A stretch of DNA of 7,611 bases from contig DATIFK010000110.1 in the NCBI GenBank assembly GCA_035455265.1, positions 1-7,611 of the forward strand, written 5' to 3'. The notes under the pieces are model-generated. The model had not been told where the DNA came from. It did no database searches and was given only the letters and a program-made list of their open reading frames with translations. This DNA is from MGOM01 sp035455265. GTDB lineage: Bacteria > Chloroflexota > Anaerolineae > Anaerolineales > E44-bin32. The position numbers were made by a program, and so were the translations under genes. Shown here piece after piece: positions 5,821 to 7,611 of the stretch. Numbering within the stretch: position 1 is the stretch's first letter; every line of letters starts with the position of its first letter.

Positions 5821-7611
5821 CTATGGCGAACCGAGCTGCTGTTGCAGAGCCTGAACGGCGGCCGCCAGCACCGCGTCGGACTCCCCCAGCGCGCTGGCCC
5901 GCGTGATCGGCACCAGGACGTCCGGCTGAATCCCCACGCCCTCGATGATCAGGTCGCCCTCAGGCGTTTCCGGCCGGCCGGTCGGGAACTGCAGCGACAG
6001 GTCGCCCGGCATGGTGTACTGCCCGCGGCCGACCTCGCCGTAGGCGCCGGCGGTGGCGCTGTGTCCGACGACCGTCGCCCGTTGACCCTGGCTCATGGCG
6101 TAGACGAAACCCTCGCACGCGCTGACGCAGTCGGCGCTCACCAGGATGGCCACCGGACCGCTGAAGTGCAGCGGCCCCGGTTCCAAGCGGGACGGGATGC
6201 CGCGCTCCTCGAAGGTTCCCGTACGCTCGTTGAAGTACTTCTCGGTCGACAGCACCATCGACTGATCGAAGAAGTAGCCGGCGAAATCCATGGCCAGGGC
6301 GCCGCTTCCGCCCGGGTTGGAGCGGACGTCGATGATCAGGGCCGGGATCTCGGCATCCAGCAACTTCTGGAGATGGAAGTCCCACAGGCGGGCCATCAGG
6401 TTGTAGTCCTCGGAGAAGCTTGTGATCTGCATGTAGCCGATGCCGGAGTCATCCAGGACCTCGCCTTCGATCGGCTGCTGGAGCTGGTCGACGTTGAAGC
6501 CTGGCAAGGCAGCGAAGAGAGAGTCGTAGTCGACCACCGCCTCCAGCGTGGCGTCCTGGGGAGCTCCGCCGGGATTGCGGAAACGGATATCGACGCTCGT
6601 CCCGACGGGGACGCGGGTCAGGGAGACGAGCTGCATCGGTCGCTCCGCCTGCTGGGATGAGAAGGGGCCGAAATAGGACGCCACCCCGGCGATCGCATCC
6701 GCAATCGGTTTCCCGTTCCAGGTCTGGATGTCGGCGCCTTGCCGGATTCCGGCGAGCGCGGCCGGAAGGCCGTCGAGCACCTGGGTGGCGATCACCGTCC
6801 CGTCGGACAGCTCGGCCAGAACCAGACCGAAGCTTCCGCCGTAGTCGGCGAAGAAGATGTCGGGGTCGAAGGTGACGCCCACATGGCCGTCGGGGATCGC
6901 CAATGTGAAATCCTTGAGGGCGCGGTAGTACTCGTCGTAGGTACCCGCTGCCTGCATCCGCGGCAGGAACTGCGCCCGCAGTGCCTCCCAGTCGATACCC
7001 TTCTCGGCGGTGAAGGGATACTCCTTGGAGACCTTGTCGAACAGCGCCGTGAACGCATCGGCATAGGACATCGACGAGAAATCGTTGACCGCCGTTTCCC
7101 CTTCGAGCAGGTCGATCTCGGGCGTGGGCTCCTTGTAGACGCGGAAGGGCTGGCTATCCAGGTCGACCAGGCTGTAGCCGGCCGGGATGGACTGGACCGG
7201 ATCATCGCCGGTGAAGAGCAGGCCGTCCGGGCCAAAGTCGGATGGGAAGCTCTGGGCGTCATCCGGCGCCCAGATCATCAACGTCCCTCCGGCGATCTCG
7301 TCCTCGCGATCCGGATCGGTGCGGGCGGAGGTGTAGGCGTTGGACCAGCCGCGCCCATCGCGCGGCTCGAGGAATGGGCCGCCCCAGGTGTTCGACCAAT
7401 AGGCGATGGCGAAGACCATCACCCCGCGGTCGTCCTGGCCGTCGGGATCGACGTCCACCAGCGTACCCAGAGGCGCCGAAGGCAGCGGCAGCGTGTAGCG
7501 CAATGTCTGATCGTCCACCTTCTCGACCGGGCCGATGGCCTGCCCCTCCAAGGGGAAGACGAACTCACGGTTGCGCGCCACAAAGCCGGACTCGTCCTCG
7601 AGCAAGACGAA
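5821..7611 (-). CDS. S41-family peptidase with PDZ-like region, N-terminus outside the window
   Basis: The frame is open to the window edge, so the start is missing; 596 residues are visible (numbered here from 7611). Residues 1 to about 170 are an Asp/Gly-rich, apparently beta-rich region with acidic loops (DVDPDGQDD; FGPDGLLFTGDD) that could bind calcium. A helical segment follows, then PDGHVGV with H243, a PDZ-like region (about 258-330, including FGLVLAEL and WNGKP), and the S41 core. The core has IIDVRSNPGGSG (D428), the nucleophile motif CVSACEGF (Ser497, codon 6121-6123), GHSATAG (517-523) and a closing GVGIQPDVLV. The Lys of the CtpA-type Ser/Lys dyad is not evident, so a His/Ser arrangement like tricorn or CPAF, with H243 as candidate base, is more likely. 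The only cysteines visible are C495 and C499, on either side of the Ser. Such enzymes are usually exported, but the signal peptide would be off the window. It leads a probable two-gene operon with the FAD enzyme. Confidence 0.9.
   Translation of the reverse strand, partial: FVLLEDESGFVARNREFVFPLEGQAIGPVEKVDDQTLRYTLPLPSAPLGTLVDVDPDGQDDRGVMVFAIAYWSNTWGGPFLEPRDGRGWSNAYTSARTDPDREDEIAGGTLMIWAPDDAQSFPSDFGPDGLLFTGDDPVQSIPAGYSLVDLDSQPFRVYKEPTPEIDLLEGETAVNDFSSMSYADAFTALFDKVSKEYPFTAEKGIDWEALRAQFLPRMQAAGTYDEYYRALKDFTLAIPDGHVGVTFDPDIFFADYGGSFGLVLAELSDGTVIATQVLDGLPAALAGIRQGADIQTWNGKPIADAIAGVASYFGPFSSQQAERPMQLVSLTRVPVGTSVDIRFRNPGGAPQDATLEAVVDYDSLFAALPGFNVDQLQQPIEGEVLDDSGIGYMQITSFSEDYNLMARLWDFHLQKLLDAEIPALIIDVRSNPGGSGALAMDFAGYFFDQSMVLSTEKYFNERTGTFEERGIPSRLEPGPLHFSGPVAILVSADCVSACEGFVYAMSQGQRATVVGHSATAGAYGEVGRGQYTMPGDLSLQFPTGRPETPEGDLIIEGVGIQPDVLVPITRASALGESDAVLAAAVQALQQQLGSP

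Noticed and set aside
4655..5854. Plus-strand 399-aa open frame opposite the FAD oxidoreductase
   Set aside because: Its product is Arg/His/Asp-rich with no domain, and it covers a clear flavoenzyme gene read the other way.

Overview
This is a GC-rich bacterial chromosomal window with tightly packed genes, good Shine-Dalgarno sites and no visible frameshift, rRNA, tRNA, CRISPR array or transposase. The style of the proteins and of the intergenic repeats (ACTGACC heptamers and a CCTTCGACTGCGCT/GCTCAGG element) reminds me of Chloroflexota, especially Anaerolineae-like genomes. That placement is an inference from recall, not a computed one.

Layout, left to right. On the + strand, the 3' part of a small two-helix membrane protein gene (1-300) overlaps by 8 nt a gene for a polytopic DUF4173/DUF4153-type membrane protein (293-1927). 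A 266-nt gap (1928-2193) follows. It holds short repeats, a well-formed sigma70-type promoter and a leader of roughly 100 nt. Next comes a complete tungsten- or molybdenum-dependent aldehyde:ferredoxin oxidoreductase (AOR) family gene (2194-4092). It converges, with a 22-nt gap, on a minus-strand YbjQ/UPF0145 gene (4115-4429). A second repeat-bearing gap (4430-4630) separates this from a minus-strand pair read in the order S41 peptidase (7611-5821, N-terminus beyond the window) then DAO-family FAD oxidoreductase (5800-4631). That pair is separated by 20 nt and is probably one operon.

Functional picture. The AOR would be a cytoplasmic iron-sulfur/pterin enzyme oxidising aldehydes, with ferredoxin as the likely electron acceptor. 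Its substrate cannot be read from the sequence, and no ferredoxin, MoaD or cofactor-synthesis gene lies beside it. The FAD enzyme probably oxidises an amine or N-methylated amino acid. The S41 protein has a PDZ-like region and a Ser active-site motif bracketed by the only two cysteines visible. No pathway clearly unites all the genes. The window looks like three independent transcription units: membrane pair, AOR, and S41-FAD, with ybjQ alone or weakly linked to the latter.

I did not find a convincing new multi-gene system. The points most worth a second look are the cysteine-bracketed S41 active site and its operon partner, the isolated AOR with its promoter and possible alternative leader folds, and the repeat-bearing gaps that share a 12-bp word in inverted orientation around the AOR-ybjQ block.
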